A DNA stretch of 64,000 nucleotides from Stutzerimonas stutzeri (GCF_000590475.1 NZ_CP007441.1:1060443-1124442); one strand, 5' to 3'; counted from the first letter of the stretch, positions 16,315 to 25,735 are shown. Notes: generated by a model from the sequence alone, not told the origin. A program made the numbers and translations.

Positions 16315-17838
16315 TTACTGCACTTCGACGGCCAGGCTGTCCGAAATCTTCTTCTGCCAGATCGCCGGCCCGGTGATGTGTACCGACTCACCATTGGCAT
16401 CGACGGCCACGGTGACCGGCATGTCCTTCACTTCGAACTCGTAGATGGCTTCCATGCCCAGTTCGGCGAAGGCCAGCACCTTGGACTTTTTTATCGCCTG
16501 GGCAACTAGGTAAGCCGCGCCGCCGACCGCCATCAGATACACCGCCTTGTTGTCCTTGATCGCCTCGATGGCGATTGGGCCGCGCTCGGACTTGCCAATC
16601 ATGCCCAGCAGGCCGGTGCTCTCGAGGATCTGACGGGTGAACTTGTCCATACGCGTCGCAGTGGTTGGGCCTGCCGGGCCCACCACTTCATCACCGACCG
16701 GATCGACTGGACCGACGTAATAGATGAAGCGACCCTTGAGGTCCACCGGCAGTTCTTCACCCTTGTTCAGCATGTCGACCATGCGCTTGTGCGCGGCGTC
16801 GCGGCCGGTGAGCATCTTGCCGTTGAGCAGGACGGTTTCGCCCGGCTTCCAGCTCTGCACTTCTTCCGGGGTGATGGTATCGAGGTTGACGCGACGTGCG
16901 CTCGGGCCCGCTTCCCAGACGATTTCCGGGTAGGCGTCCAGCGGCGGTGGGGTGAGCTCGGCAGGGCCGGAACCGTCCAACACGAAGTGTGCATGACGGG
17001 TGGCAGCGCAGTTGGGGATCATGCACACCGGCAGCGAGGCGGCGTGGGTCGGGTAGTCCATGATCTTCACGTCGAGCACGGTGGTCAGGCCGCCCAGGCC
17101 CTGGGCGCCGATGCCCAGCTGGTTGACCTTCTCGAACAGCTCCAGACGCAGCTCTTCAATGCGGTTCTGCGGACCGCGGGCCTTGAGTTCATGGATGTCG
17201 ATGGATTCCATCAGGACTTCCTTCGCCATCACCGCGGCCTTTTCGGCGGTGCCGCCGATGCCGATGCCGAGCATGCCCGGCGGACACCAGCCGGCGCCCA
17301 TGGTCGGCACGGTCTTCAATACCCAGTCGACGATGGAGTCGGACGGGTTGAGCATGGCCATCTTCGACTTGTTTTCCGAACCGCCGCCTTTGGCCGCAAC
17401 GTCCACTTCCACCTTGTCACCGGGAACGATGGAGTAGTGAATGACCGCCGGCGTGTTGTCTTTGGTGTTCTTGCGGGAACCTGCCGGGTCGGCGAGGATC
17501 GAAGCCCGCAGAACGTTTTCCGGCAGATTATAGGCGCGGCGAACGCCCTCGTTGATCATGTCGTCCAGGCTCATGGTGGCGCCGTCCCAGCGCACATCCA
17601 TACCCACGCGCACGAATACGGTAACGATGCCGGTATCCTGGCAGATCGGCCGATGACCGGTCGCGCACATCCGCGAGTTGATCAGAATCTGTGCCATGGA
17701 ATCGCGAGCTGCTGGCGATTCCTCGCGCAGGTAGGCCTCGTGCATCGCCTGGATGAAGTCGACGGGGTGGTAATAGGAAATGAACTGCAAAGCGTCAGCG
17801 ACGCTTTGTATCAGGTCGTCTTGCTTGATCACGGTCAT
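16315..17838 (-). CDS. fumA: Class I (iron-sulfur) fumarate hydratase
   Basis: The 507-residue protein is a full-length class I fumarase. Likely cluster ligands are the cysteines in RMCATGHRPICQDTG (near residue 57 and 65) and CMIPNC (middle). GVRRAYNLPENVLRASI, GGGSENKSKMAMLNPSDS and YYVGPVDPVGDEVVGPAGPTTATRMDKF are family-typical, and the C-terminal beta domain ends with ITGPAIWQKKISDSLAVEVQ. It hydrates fumarate to malate in the TCA cycle. ATG at 17838. It is transcribed away from the diguanylate cyclase gene, the same order as in P. aeruginosa. Confidence 0.96.
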   Translation of the reverse strand: MTVIKQDDLIQSVADALQFISYYHPVDFIQAMHEAYLREESPAARDSMAQILINSRMCATGHRPICQDTGIVTVFVRVGMDVRWDGATMSLDDMINEGVRRAYNLPENVLRASILADPAGSRKNTKDNTPAVIHYSIVPGDKVEVDVAAKGGGSENKSKMAMLNPSDSIVDWVLKTVPTMGAGWCPPGMLGIGIGGTAEKAAVMAKEVLMESIDIHELKARGPQNRIEELRLELFEKVNQLGIGAQGLGGLTTVLDVKIMDYPTHAASLPVCMIPNCAATRHAHFVLDGSGPAELTPPPLDAYPEIVWEAGPSARRVNLDTITPEEVQSWKPGETVLLNGKMLTGRDAAHKRMVDMLNKGEELPVDLKGRFIYYVGPVDPVGDEVVGPAGPTTATRMDKFTRQILESTGLLGMIGKSERGPIAIEAIKDNKAVYLMAVGGAAYLVAQAIKKSKVLAFAELGMEAIYEFEVKDMPVTVAVDANGESVHITGPAIWQKKISDSLAVEVQ

Positions 17839-18191
17839 GCAGCGCGTCCTCTTGGCGGGGCGGAGACAAGGCGCGCGGAGACTTGGCCGACGCGCTCAGG
17901 TTAAAAAATGCGCGGCAGTATAACCTGCTGCACCGCAGGGTACACAGACGGACTAAAGGTGAAGGGATGCACAACGACACTGGCGTGGCGATGCCGAGCG
18001 TAAATCGTGCACTGACAACAATACGCCTGTGTCGCTCGGGCAGAAGGCACCTGGAATGACCGCGCGGAAGGTGGCAGAACCGCCGCAGTTGGGACGATCG
18101 GTTGCTGACATCGGCAGAAGGCCCGGGGCTTGTAGGCTTTTGCAACAGGTCAGCGTAAAGTATGTCTAATTGCCACTATGGGAAGGATTCC
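17839..18191. other. Divergent intergenic region between fumarase and the diguanylate cyclase
   Basis: This 353-base region has no convincing gene. It holds an AT-rich patch at about 17900-17925 with a minus-strand -10-like TATACT (17917-17922), spaced 17 bases from a weak -35, suited to fumarase. The rest is GC-rich. No operator or hairpin stands out on the cyclase side. Confidence 0.5.
17917..17922 (-). promoter_or_regulatory. Possible -10 box for fumarase
   Basis: On the minus strand the hexamer reads TATACT, 79 bases upstream of the fumarase ATG. The -35 (TGTACC at 17 bases spacing) is poor. Confidence 0.3.
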
Positions 18192-19322
18192 ATGCGCGTG
18201 ACTCGTGACGAAAGCGATCAGCAGGCGCTACAGCAGCTGGTCACCAAGCGCTTCGGCATGGCAGCCGGAACCTACGGGCTCGCCTTGCTACTGACGTGGA
18301 TTACCGTCGCTGGTGGCTTCTACCAGGCGCCATTGGACACCGCTATAGCGGGCTCCGTGATGATTCTGGTCAGTCAGCTAGGGTTCTTCTTGGTGTTCTA
18401 CCGCGGTTACAACCTGCGCTTTCGCGACCCCAGTCTGACCGAGCCGCAGGTGCTGGTTGCGCTGCTCTGGCTGACCTTCTTCCTGTTCAATCTCGGCGAC
18501 AGTCGCGGCTCTCTGCTGGTGCTCTATGTGCTGGTGCTGATGTTCGCCGTGTTTCTGCCACCGAAAATATTCATCCGCTACGCCGTACTGGCGCTTTTCA
18601 GTTTCGTCGGTATGTCGCTGTGCGATGCGCAGCTGGATCGTCTCGGCGACCCGCAGGCAGCGCTGCTGGAAGCAGGCGTATTGCTGGTGACGCTCATCTG
18701 GATGTGCCTGTTCGTCGGTTACGTCTACAAGCTGCGTCAGCGCATGCGTCAGCGCCGTTTCGCCTTGCAGGCGCACCAGGAAACGCTGCGCGGCATGATG
18801 CGGCAGCTGGAGGATCTGGCTTCCACCGACGAGCTGACCGGGTTGTACAACCGCCGTCATTTCATTCGACGAGCCGAGGCGGAATTGGGCCGGTTGCGGG
18901 CGGGGCATCAGTCTGGCCTCGCATTGATCGATCTCGATCATTTCAAGCGGGTAAACGATCTGCACGGGCACGCCACGGGCGATCGCGTGCTGCAAACCTT
19001 CGCCTCGGTGGCGCGCTCGTGCCTGCGCGACGGCGATATTCTTGCCCGTTATGGCGGAGAGGAGTTCGTCCTGTTGTTGCCGCACACCGATGCTGAGCAG
19101 TTCAGTGCCTGTTGCGAGCGCCTGCGCGAGGCGTTTGCCAATGCTCAGCCGTTGGATGTGCAGTTGCAGGCGGGACATCTCAGCCTGTCGGTCGGACTAA
19201 CGTTGCTCAACGCCGGCGACAATCTGGACGAGTCCCTGCAGCGCGCCGACACGGCGCTCTATCAGGCCAAGGCCAACGGACGTAATCGCTGCGAGGCAAG
19301 CTGGGCGACGGCCGATGCCTGA
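18192..19322 (+). CDS. sadC: Membrane diguanylate cyclase, SadC-like
   Basis: From ATG 18192 (ribosome site GGAAGG) the product is 376 residues. About five or six hydrophobic segments span residues 25-180, then a short basic linker leads to a GGDEF domain: STDELTGLYNRR, IDLDHFKRVND with metal-binding Asp247, and RYGGEEF at 288-292. The inhibitory I-site RDGD sits at 279-282. All catalytic residues are intact, so it should make c-di-GMP at the inner membrane. Its place between class I fumarase and a ferredoxin-reductase gene matches P. aeruginosa SadC, a biofilm/swarming regulator; the symbol rests on synteny. Its stop overlaps the next gene by 8 bases. Confidence 0.85.
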   Translation: MRVTRDESDQQALQQLVTKRFGMAAGTYGLALLLTWITVAGGFYQAPLDTAIAGSVMILVSQLGFFLVFYRGYNLRFRDPSLTEPQVLVALLWLTFFLFNLGDSRGSLLVLYVLVLMFAVFLPPKIFIRYAVLALFSFVGMSLCDAQLDRLGDPQAALLEAGVLLVTLIWMCLFVGYVYKLRQRMRQRRFALQAHQETLRGMMRQLEDLASTDELTGLYNRRHFIRRAEAELGRLRAGHQSGLALIDLDHFKRVNDLHGHATGDRVLQTFASVARSCLRDGDILARYGGEEFVLLLPHTDAEQFSACCERLREAFANAQPLDVQLQAGHLSLSVGLTLLNAGDNLDESLQRADTALYQAKANGRNRCEASWATADA

Positions 19323-20256
19323 GATCACCTGCGGCGCTAGGACCTGGACCGTGAGCGGGGGCAGCAACTTGCTCGATGCGCTCAATAGTGCTGGCTTGAA
19401 TGTGCCCTACAGCTGCCGTGCGGGCAGCTGTCATGCCTGCCTGGTGCGCTGCCTGAAGGGTGATCCGCAGGATGCCCGCCCGGATGCGCTCGTTGCTGAC
19501 CAGCGCATGCAGGGTTGGAGACTTGCCTGCCAATGCGCCGTGACCGAAGACCTCAGCATCGCCGTGTACGATCCGGCACGCGAGGGGCTGGCGGCGCGAG
19601 TGGAAGGGCTCGATTGGCTCGACGGGCAGGTCCTGCGGTTGCGCGTATTGCCCGAACGACCGCTGCGATACCGCGCCGGCGAGCACGTGCTGTTGTGGAG
19701 CGACCGTGGCGTTGCCCGGCCTTATTCGTTGGCGAGCGTACCCGGAGAAGATCCCTGGCTTGAGTTTCACCTCGATTGCCGCAATCGCGGTGCTTTCTGC
19801 GATTCAGCGCGCGCGCTGAGCATGGGAGACAGCCTGCGCCTCGGTCAGCTGCATGCCGGCGCGCTGCGCTACGAACCCGAATGGCAGACGCGACCACTAT
19901 TGCTGTTAGCGGCTGGTACCGGGCTTGCACCCCTGTGGGGCCTATTGCGCGAGGCGCTGCGCCAGGATCATCTCGGGCCGATACGGCTGCTGCATTTTTG
20001 TCGAGGTGTGTCCTACCTGCGAGCTTCGTTGGAACGTCTCGCGGACCGCCATAGAAATCTGAGTATCGAGTGGGTCGACTCCGAACAGGCACCTGATCGT
20101 CTGCAATCCATACGCGCTACGTCGCGCCAGGAAATCGCCCTGATTTGCGGGGGAAGTGGATTTGTCGATGACTGCGCCAAGCGCATGTTTCTTGCGGGAT
20201 TGCCGCGGGGGCAGGTGCTGAGCGACACCTTTCTCCTGCGCGAAGTCGAAACTTGA
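19315..20256 (+). CDS. [2Fe-2S] ferredoxin-NAD(P)H reductase fusion
   Basis: The 313-residue protein starts with a plant-type ferredoxin domain carrying Cys34, Cys39, Cys42 and Cys72 (CX4CX2C...C). It is followed by an FNR module: ARPYSLAS for flavin binding near residue 139 and AAGTGLAPLWG for nicotinamide binding, ending with CGGSGFVDDCAKRMF. This is the layout of electron-transfer components of ring-hydroxylating oxygenases and methane/toluene monooxygenases, yet no oxygenase is present. It overlaps the cyclase gene by 8 bases and is probably co-translated. The partner is unknown; the gene order recurs in P. aeruginosa. Confidence 0.9.
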   Translation: MPEITCGARTWTVSGGSNLLDALNSAGLNVPYSCRAGSCHACLVRCLKGDPQDARPDALVADQRMQGWRLACQCAVTEDLSIAVYDPAREGLAARVEGLDWLDGQVLRLRVLPERPLRYRAGEHVLLWSDRGVARPYSLASVPGEDPWLEFHLDCRNRGAFCDSARALSMGDSLRLGQLHAGALRYEPEWQTRPLLLLAAGTGLAPLWGLLREALRQDHLGPIRLLHFCRGVSYLRASLERLADRHRNLSIEWVDSEQAPDRLQSIRATSRQEIALICGGSGFVDDCAKRMFLAGLPRGQVLSDTFLLREVET

Positions 20257-20357
20257 GAGGTGCGGCGCATCGTGCCGCATAGATGGCTAGGGGTTCATGA
20301 TCGAAGCGCGTCAGGCATCAGCCCACGATGGCCGATACCTGGCGCGCCTCGTAGCCA

Positions 20358-21809
20358 TCAGCTCAATGAATCACCAACGCGCAGGATCTTCATGGTGTTG
20401 GTGCCACCGGTACCGTGATAGGTGTCGCCCTTGGTCAGGATCACCCAGTCGCCCACGTTGACGATGTTGCGTTTGAGCAACTCATCCACTGCCGCCTGGC
20501 TGACCTTGTCCGCTGGCAGCGCGGCCGGATCGAACGGAATGGTTTGCACGCCGCGGAACATGGCGACGCGTGCCTGGGTCTCGCGATGGGGCGAGTAGGC
20601 GAAGATCGGTACCGAGGAGCGAATGCGCGACATGATCAGCGGGGTATAGCCGCTTTCGGTCAGGCTGATGATCGCCTTCACGCCGGGGAAATGGTTGGCG
20701 GTGTACATCGCTGCCAGCGCGGTGCTCTCGTCACTGCGCTCGAAGCGCTGGCCCAGGCGGTGACCGGACTTGATGCTGGTCGGATGCTTCTCGGCGCCGA
20801 CGCAGACGCGTGCCATCGCCTTGATTGCCTCGATCGGGTATTCACCGGCAGCGCTTTCGGCGGACAGCATCACCGCGTCGGTGTAGTCCAGAACGGCGTT
20901 GGCTACATCGGAAACCTCTGCGCGGGTCGGCATCGGGTTCTGGATCATCGACTCCATCATCTGGGTCGCGGTGATCACCACCTTGTTGTTGCGGCGTGCG
21001 TGAAGAATGATTTTCTTCTGGATGCCCACCAGCTCGGCATCGCCAATTTCAACGCCCAAGTCGCCACGCGCGACCATTACGCCGTCGCTGGCGCGGATCA
21101 GGCCGTCGAGCGCCTCATCATCGGCGACCGCTTCGGCGCGCTCGATCTTGGCGATCAGCCAGGCGCTTGATCCGGCCTCGTCGCGCAGGCGGCGGGCCAG
21201 TTCCATGTCAGCGGCATCGCGCGGGAAGGACACGGCCAGATAGTCCAGATTCATGTCGGCGGCCAGTTTGATGTCGGCCTTGTCCTTGGCGGTTAACGCC
21301 GGTGCGGTCAGGCCGCCTCCCCGGCGGTTGATGCCCTTGTTATCCGACAGCGGACCACCAATCAGTACGGTGCAATGCAGCTCATCGGCGGTGGCGCTGT
21401 CGACGCGCATGACCACGCGACCGTCGTCGAGCAGCAATTCGTCACCCACACGACAATCCTTGACCAGGTCCGGGTAGTCGATGCCCACCACCTCCTGAGT
21501 ACCGGCATCACGCGGATGGGTGACGGAGAAGCGGAAGCTGTCGCCTTCGGCCAGTTCGATGCGCTTGTCGGTGAACTTGGCGATGCGGATCTTCGGCCCT
21601 TGCAGGTCGCCCAGGAGGGCGACGAAGCGACCGTGCTTGGCGGCGATGTCCCGTACCAGCTGCGCCCGGGCTCGGTGCTCATCCGGGGCACCGTGAGAAA
21701 AGTTCAGGCGGGCAACATCGAGGCCGGCCAGGATCATTTTTTCCAGTACGTCCGGTGAGCTGCTGGCAGGACCCAGCGTGGCGACGATTTTGGTACGGCG
21801 CGAGATCAT
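20358..21809 (-). CDS. pyk: Pyruvate kinase
   Basis: The 483-residue protein begins MISRRTKIVATLGPASSSPDVLEKMILAGLDVARLNFSHG. It has the active-site IAKIERAEAV (catalytic Lys), GDLGVEIG, and the TATQMMESMIQNPMPTRAE metal/substrate region, and an allosteric C-terminal domain. The normal bacterial length is 470-480. It converts phosphoenolpyruvate and ADP to pyruvate and ATP, the last step of the Entner-Doudoroff route in pseudomonads. No HexR-type site is evident in the spacer upstream. Confidence 0.97.
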   Translation of the reverse strand: MISRRTKIVATLGPASSSPDVLEKMILAGLDVARLNFSHGAPDEHRARAQLVRDIAAKHGRFVALLGDLQGPKIRIAKFTDKRIELAEGDSFRFSVTHPRDAGTQEVVGIDYPDLVKDCRVGDELLLDDGRVVMRVDSATADELHCTVLIGGPLSDNKGINRRGGGLTAPALTAKDKADIKLAADMNLDYLAVSFPRDAADMELARRLRDEAGSSAWLIAKIERAEAVADDEALDGLIRASDGVMVARGDLGVEIGDAELVGIQKKIILHARRNNKVVITATQMMESMIQNPMPTRAEVSDVANAVLDYTDAVMLSAESAAGEYPIEAIKAMARVCVGAEKHPTSIKSGHRLGQRFERSDESTALAAMYTANHFPGVKAIISLTESGYTPLIMSRIRSSVPIFAYSPHRETQARVAMFRGVQTIPFDPAALPADKVSQAAVDELLKRNIVNVGDWVILTKGDTYHGTGGTNTMKILRVGDSLS

Positions 21810-21985
21810 TCAATGCTCCTTCTTCAGAATGGCCGGGAGGCTACTATGCCGTGCGGCTGTAGTCATTGTTGGCTTGCACTACTCTTTGGCGGCTGCATGC
21901 GAGCAGCCGCGACATGTTCTGGCGCGCCGAACGGGCTGTAGTTTTTTTCTCCCTGGTCGATAAGCCGGCAACGGAGGATCCATCC

Positions 21986-22363
21986 ATGCGCACCCTTGTC
22001 ATACTCTCTCTGATCACTCTCAGCGTAGGCTGTAGCAGCCGAAGTGCACTCGATCGCCATCTCGACAGTGCTTATCAGCACTATCAAGCAGGTGACTGTG
22101 AGCAGGTTATGCTTGCCCTATCGCAGGCCGAGCGCAGCAGCCGTCCACGCGACAACGTTCAGCCGGAAATCTCGCTGCTGCGCGGGCAGTGCCTGGAGCG
22201 TCAGGGGTTGTTCGTCGATGCGGCGCAAACCTACCGCTTCATCGAGACCCGCTACCCAGCCAGCGAATATGCCTTCCGTGGTCGCGCCAGACTGGAGACG
22301 TTGCGTCAGTTAGGGCACTATCAACCGGAGGAGCGGGTGGTTACCCACGTCGTCAAACCCTGA
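21986..22363 (+). CDS. Small exported (probable lipoprotein) TPR-like protein
   Basis: The 125-residue product starts at ATG 21986 with GGAGGATC upstream. It has a short signal peptide, MRTLVILSLITLSVGCSS; the lipobox LSVGC is imperfect at -3. The mature part (HLDSAYQHYQAGDCEQVMLALSQAER ... LLRGQCLERQGLFVDAAQTYRFIETRYPASEYAFRGRARLETL) has helical repeats of the TPR kind. It is probably an envelope scaffold protein. It is followed by two small genes on the same strand with about 40-50 base gaps. Confidence 0.82.
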   Translation: MRTLVILSLITLSVGCSSRSALDRHLDSAYQHYQAGDCEQVMLALSQAERSSRPRDNVQPEISLLRGQCLERQGLFVDAAQTYRFIETRYPASEYAFRGRARLETLRQLGHYQPEERVVTHVVKP

Positions 22364-22403
22364 GCGAAGCCGGTTAGTCGAAGACCGGCTGGGAAGGAAT
22401 CCC

Positions 22404-22832
22404 ATGCACGTCGCACCGATACTGTTTGTAGCCTTGTTGTCCTCGCCGTTGACGGCTGCCGAGATCTACCGCTGGGTCGATTCGCAGGGAAATGTGCATT
22501 TCGACGCACAACCGCGGCCCGGTGCCAAGCCGGTCGAGGTCAGACCGCAAATCATCCAGCGCGACGAGGCGACCCGCGAGCGAGAAGCGCGCACCGAGCG
22601 CTTTTTCGAGGCCCGTCGGCAAGAGCAACAGGCCGCCGATCAGGCAGCCAATGAAGAGCATGCCCGGCGCGAGCAGGCGTGCCGTCAGTTGCGTCAGGAC
22701 CTGTCGCGTCTGTCCCATGGCGGACGTTACTTTCGCACCGATGCAAAGGACGGGCGGGTCTACTACAGTGATGAAGAAATAGGGGCGGCGCGGCGGCAGT
22801 TGGCCAGTCGTATCACTAGAAATTGCAGCTGA
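22404..22832 (+). CDS. DUF4124 domain periplasmic protein
   Basis: The 142-residue protein has a cleavable signal peptide (MHVAPILFVALLSSPLTAAE) followed at once by the DUF4124 core EIYRWVDSQGNVHFDAQPRPGAK, then a charged coiled-coil-prone stretch (residues 50-95) and a final YFRTDAKDGRVYYSDEEI repeat of the motif. DUF4124 proteins are periplasmic and poorly understood. It is in line with the lipoprotein gene before it. Confidence 0.88.
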   Translation: MHVAPILFVALLSSPLTAAEIYRWVDSQGNVHFDAQPRPGAKPVEVRPQIIQRDEATREREARTERFFEARRQEQQAADQAANEEHARREQACRQLRQDLSRLSHGGRYFRTDAKDGRVYYSDEEIGAARRQLASRITRNCS

Positions 22833-22880
22833 GCGGCCGGAACGGTCGCAGCGATCAAGTTGGCGGCAGGTCCGGAACCA

Positions 22881-23315
22881 ATGAACATGCTTAATCAGCG
22901 CAGCATCCAGCGGCATCAGTTGCCGTACTACCTCAACGTGTTCAATCGTTTCACCGACAAGCCATTGGGCTTCATCGGCAATCTGTCAGAGACTGGGCTG
23001 ATGCTCATCAGCCCGTATCCGATGATGACCGACGCATGCTTCGAGATGCGCCTGAAGATACCAGGCCAGCACGGCCAGCTGCGTTACATCGATTTCAGCG
23101 CGATCTGCCGCTGGTCCCGCGAGGATGTCACCCCGGGCAGCTTCGATTCTGGTTTCGTGCTGGTCACGCCACCCAGCGAAATCCGGCACATGATCGACGC
23201 GTTGCATCACTATTTCAGTTTCCGTCCGATGTTGAACATTCCGCTTGTTCGTTTGCCTCTGAGCGATGCTCCACCCAGCAGGGCCATCGATCAGGATCGT
23301 TGTCACGGGGTCTGA
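22881..23315 (+). CDS. PilZ-domain protein
   Basis: The 144-residue product starts at ATG 22881 (MNMLNQRSIQRHQLPYYLNV). The pattern QRSIQRHQLPYYLNVFNR, then GFIGNLSETGLML, resembles the PilZ N-terminal RxxxR and [DN]xSxxG motifs; the arginine pattern is incomplete (R-H-Q-L). ICRWSREDVTPGSFDSGFVL completes the beta barrel. It may bind c-di-GMP, which the nearby diguanylate cyclase makes, but the binding residues should be tested. Confidence 0.8.
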   Translation: MNMLNQRSIQRHQLPYYLNVFNRFTDKPLGFIGNLSETGLMLISPYPMMTDACFEMRLKIPGQHGQLRYIDFSAICRWSREDVTPGSFDSGFVLVTPPSEIRHMIDALHHYFSFRPMLNIPLVRLPLSDAPPSRAIDQDRCHGV

Positions 23316-23367
23316 ATATTTCGTCGGCGGCTGGCGTTTTACGTTTCCCTGCGAAGCCGGATGACGG

Positions 23368-24711
23368 CTATAGCACGCCGCCTTTCTTCCACGCCAAATA
23401 GCGACTGATCAACGCCGGCCCCAGCTCATGCGGACGCGCATCGAGCACCGGGACGCCATGAGCCAGCAACCGTTCATGCAGGCGATCTCGGGCGTTCAGG
23501 TAGTTCAGCGTGCCGCAATAATCCAGCGCATCCTGGACGCTGCTCACCGGTTGCTGGCGTAACCCGTCGAGCACCGGTTCACGCAAGCTCACTACCAGAA
23601 CCCGGTGTCGGCGCGAGAGCTGGCGGACCGCACCGAGTAGATCCTTGTCGTCTTCGTCGCGCAGATTGCTCAGGATGACCACCAGCGCTCGCCGTTTCTG
23701 CCGCCTCAGGACTTCGTCGGCGGCTCGCATGAAGTCGGCTGGTTGTCTCGTATTGATCAAATCGTAAACACCGTTGAGCAAGGCGTTCAGCTGCAGCTGG
23801 CCCTTGGCCGGCGCGAGGAAGCGGCGTTGCTCGGTGGCGAAGCTGTAGAGGCCCAGCGCGTCGCCCTGGCGCAGGGCGACGTAGGCCAGAAGCAGGCTTG
23901 CATTGAGCGCATGGTCGAAGTGCGAGAGCGCGTCATCCTGGCTACGCATCCGCCGGCCGCAATCGAGCATCAGCAGGATCTGCTGATCGCGGTCATCCTG
24001 GTATTCGCGGGCGATGGGCATGCGCTTGCGTGCAGTCGCCTTCCAATCGATCTGCCGCAGGGTATCGCCTTCGCGGAATTCGCGTAGCTGATGGAAATCC
24101 AGACCCAGTCCGCGGCGCGGCTGCTGACGTACACCCAAGCGGCTCAGCCAGCTGTCCACGGCCATCAGCGGTGCGCCGTGCAGTCGGGTGAAGTCGGGGT
24201 AGACGCGTGTCTGTGACGCCAGCGGCAGCAGGCGGCGTTCGCGCCATAATCCCAATGGACCATGTAGGCGGATCTCGCACTGATCGAAGTGGAAGGGACC
24301 ACGGCGTTCCGGGCAGATCCGGTAGGCGAACCCGCAATGCTGCCCCGGTACGAGGGTTAGATGTTGTGGCAGGTGCTGAAACGTCATCCCGGCTGGCGGA
24401 TGATCGAAGATGTCCAGGCGCAAGGGCCGAGTCAGCAAGGCGTGAAGTTGCAGCTGTACGTCATGCCAGCGACCCAGCGCCAGGTGGCCGGGCAGGGTGC
24501 GTTGCAGCGTGGGCGAAGGCTGCCGGTGCAGGGAAACCGCGTCGAGCGCCGAAAGCAGACCCAGGCACAGCAGCAATCCCCACCAGGCCATATTCACGGC
24601 GCTGGGCAGTGGAGTGTCTAGCGCAGTCAGTACGTTCAGCGGCAGGGCAAGGCCGAGCAGCACTGCCAGCAGATAGATCTGTCGTCGTGATGGGCTCATC
24701 GCAGTACCCAT
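23368..24711 (-). CDS. DUF58 domain protein
   Basis: The 447-residue product is read from ATG 24711 (or 24699; both lack a strong ribosome site). Two hydrophobic segments (YLLAVLLGLALPLNVLTAL and AWWGLLLCLGLLSAL) come first, then the DUF58 core: GLGLDFHQLREFREGDTLRQIDWKATARKRMPIARE, the near-invariant block, at about residues 200-235. The following part is a degenerate VWA fold (QQILLMLDCGRRM). It is the last gene of the MoxR cluster, 13 bases after moxR. MoxR/DUF58 pairs are thought to assemble or maintain membrane complexes. Confidence 0.93.
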   Translation of the reverse strand: MGTAMSPSRRQIYLLAVLLGLALPLNVLTALDTPLPSAVNMAWWGLLLCLGLLSALDAVSLHRQPSPTLQRTLPGHLALGRWHDVQLQLHALLTRPLRLDIFDHPPAGMTFQHLPQHLTLVPGQHCGFAYRICPERRGPFHFDQCEIRLHGPLGLWRERRLLPLASQTRVYPDFTRLHGAPLMAVDSWLSRLGVRQQPRRGLGLDFHQLREFREGDTLRQIDWKATARKRMPIAREYQDDRDQQILLMLDCGRRMRSQDDALSHFDHALNASLLLAYVALRQGDALGLYSFATEQRRFLAPAKGQLQLNALLNGVYDLINTRQPADFMRAADEVLRRQKRRALVVILSNLRDEDDKDLLGAVRQLSRRHRVLVVSLREPVLDGLRQQPVSSVQDALDYCGTLNYLNARDRLHERLLAHGVPVLDARPHELGPALISRYLAWKKGGVL

Positions 24712-24724
24712 GAGCTGGCTTGGA

Positions 24725-25735
24725 TCACAGGCGCGGCGCCGCGACCTGGTCGAGCAATTGTCGCAGCAACTGATCCACCGAGGTCCCCTCGATATCCAGT
24801 TCGGGCGAGAGCCTGACACGATGCCGCAGCACCGCCACTGCACAGCCCTTGATATCGTCCGGAGTGACGAACTCACCGCCGCGTAACAGCGCGCGTGCCC
24901 GCGCGCAGCGAACCAGCGCAATCGAGGCGCGTGGTCCCGCGCCCAAAGCCAGGCCCGGCCAGTTGCGCGTGGCGCGGGCCAGGCGCACCGCGTAGTCGAG
25001 TACCTGTTCGTCCAGTGGCACTTCGCTGGCAATTTTCTGCAAGGCCTGGACATCCTTTGCCTGCAACAGCACGCGCAGCCCGCTGACGTCGAGGATATCG
25101 GTGCGCGCCGAGCGGGTGACCTGACGGACCAGTTCCAGCTCCTCGTCGGCCAGCGGGTAATCCATGCGCAGCATCAACATGAAGCGGTCCAGCTCGGCTT
25201 CAGGCAGGGGATAGGTGCCTTCTTGCTCGATGGGGTTCTGCGTGGCCATCACCAGAAAGGGTTGCGGTGCTGCCAGCGCGCGACCCTCGAGTGTGACCTG
25301 GCGCTCTTGCATGACCTCCAGCAGCGCCGCCTGGGTTTTCGCCGGGGCGCGATTGATTTCATCGGCGAGCAGCAGGTTGGTGAAGACCGGACCCTTGCGC
25401 AGCTTGAATTGTTCGCTGGCCAGATCGTAGACGGCGTGGCCGGTGATATCGCTGGGCATCAGGTCGGGCGTGAACTGGATGCGCGAGAACTCGCCACCGA
25501 AGCAACGCGCCAGCGCGCGGACCAGCAACGTCTTGCCGAGTCCGGGCACGCCCTCGACCAGCACGTGGCCGCCTGCAATCAACGCGGTGAGAACGCCATC
25601 GACGACATCCTGCTGGCCGATGACGGCCTTGTGCAACTCCTGACGCAGCGCCTGTGCCAGCTGGCTTGCGCGCTGGCGCTGACTGCTTGCGCCAGCAGCG
25701 GGAGCATTGTTCCGTTCGCTTGAGGGTTCGCTCAT
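24725..25735 (-). CDS. MoxR-family AAA+ ATPase
   Basis: The 336-residue protein has Walker A GVPGLGKTLLVRALA near residue 62, Walker B LLLADEINRAPAKTQAALLEVMQE, sensor region FLVMATQNPIEQEGTYPLPEAELDRFM, and a lid domain. It is a MoxR AAA+ chaperone-like ATPase. Its ATG overlaps the DUF4350 stop as ATGA. With the DUF58 partner it probably remodels a protein complex at the membrane, but the client is unknown. Confidence 0.95.
   Translation of the reverse strand: MSEPSSERNNAPAAGASSQRQRASQLAQALRQELHKAVIGQQDVVDGVLTALIAGGHVLVEGVPGLGKTLLVRALARCFGGEFSRIQFTPDLMPSDITGHAVYDLASEQFKLRKGPVFTNLLLADEINRAPAKTQAALLEVMQERQVTLEGRALAAPQPFLVMATQNPIEQEGTYPLPEAELDRFMLMLRMDYPLADEELELVRQVTRSARTDILDVSGLRVLLQAKDVQALQKIASEVPLDEQVLDYAVRLARATRNWPGLALGAGPRASIALVRCARARALLRGGEFVTPDDIKGCAVAVLRHRVRLSPELDIEGTSVDQLLRQLLDQVAAPRL

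Noticed and set aside
16789..17904. 371-codon open frame opposite fumarase
   Set aside because: Shadow of the long class I fumarase gene without any recognisable motif.
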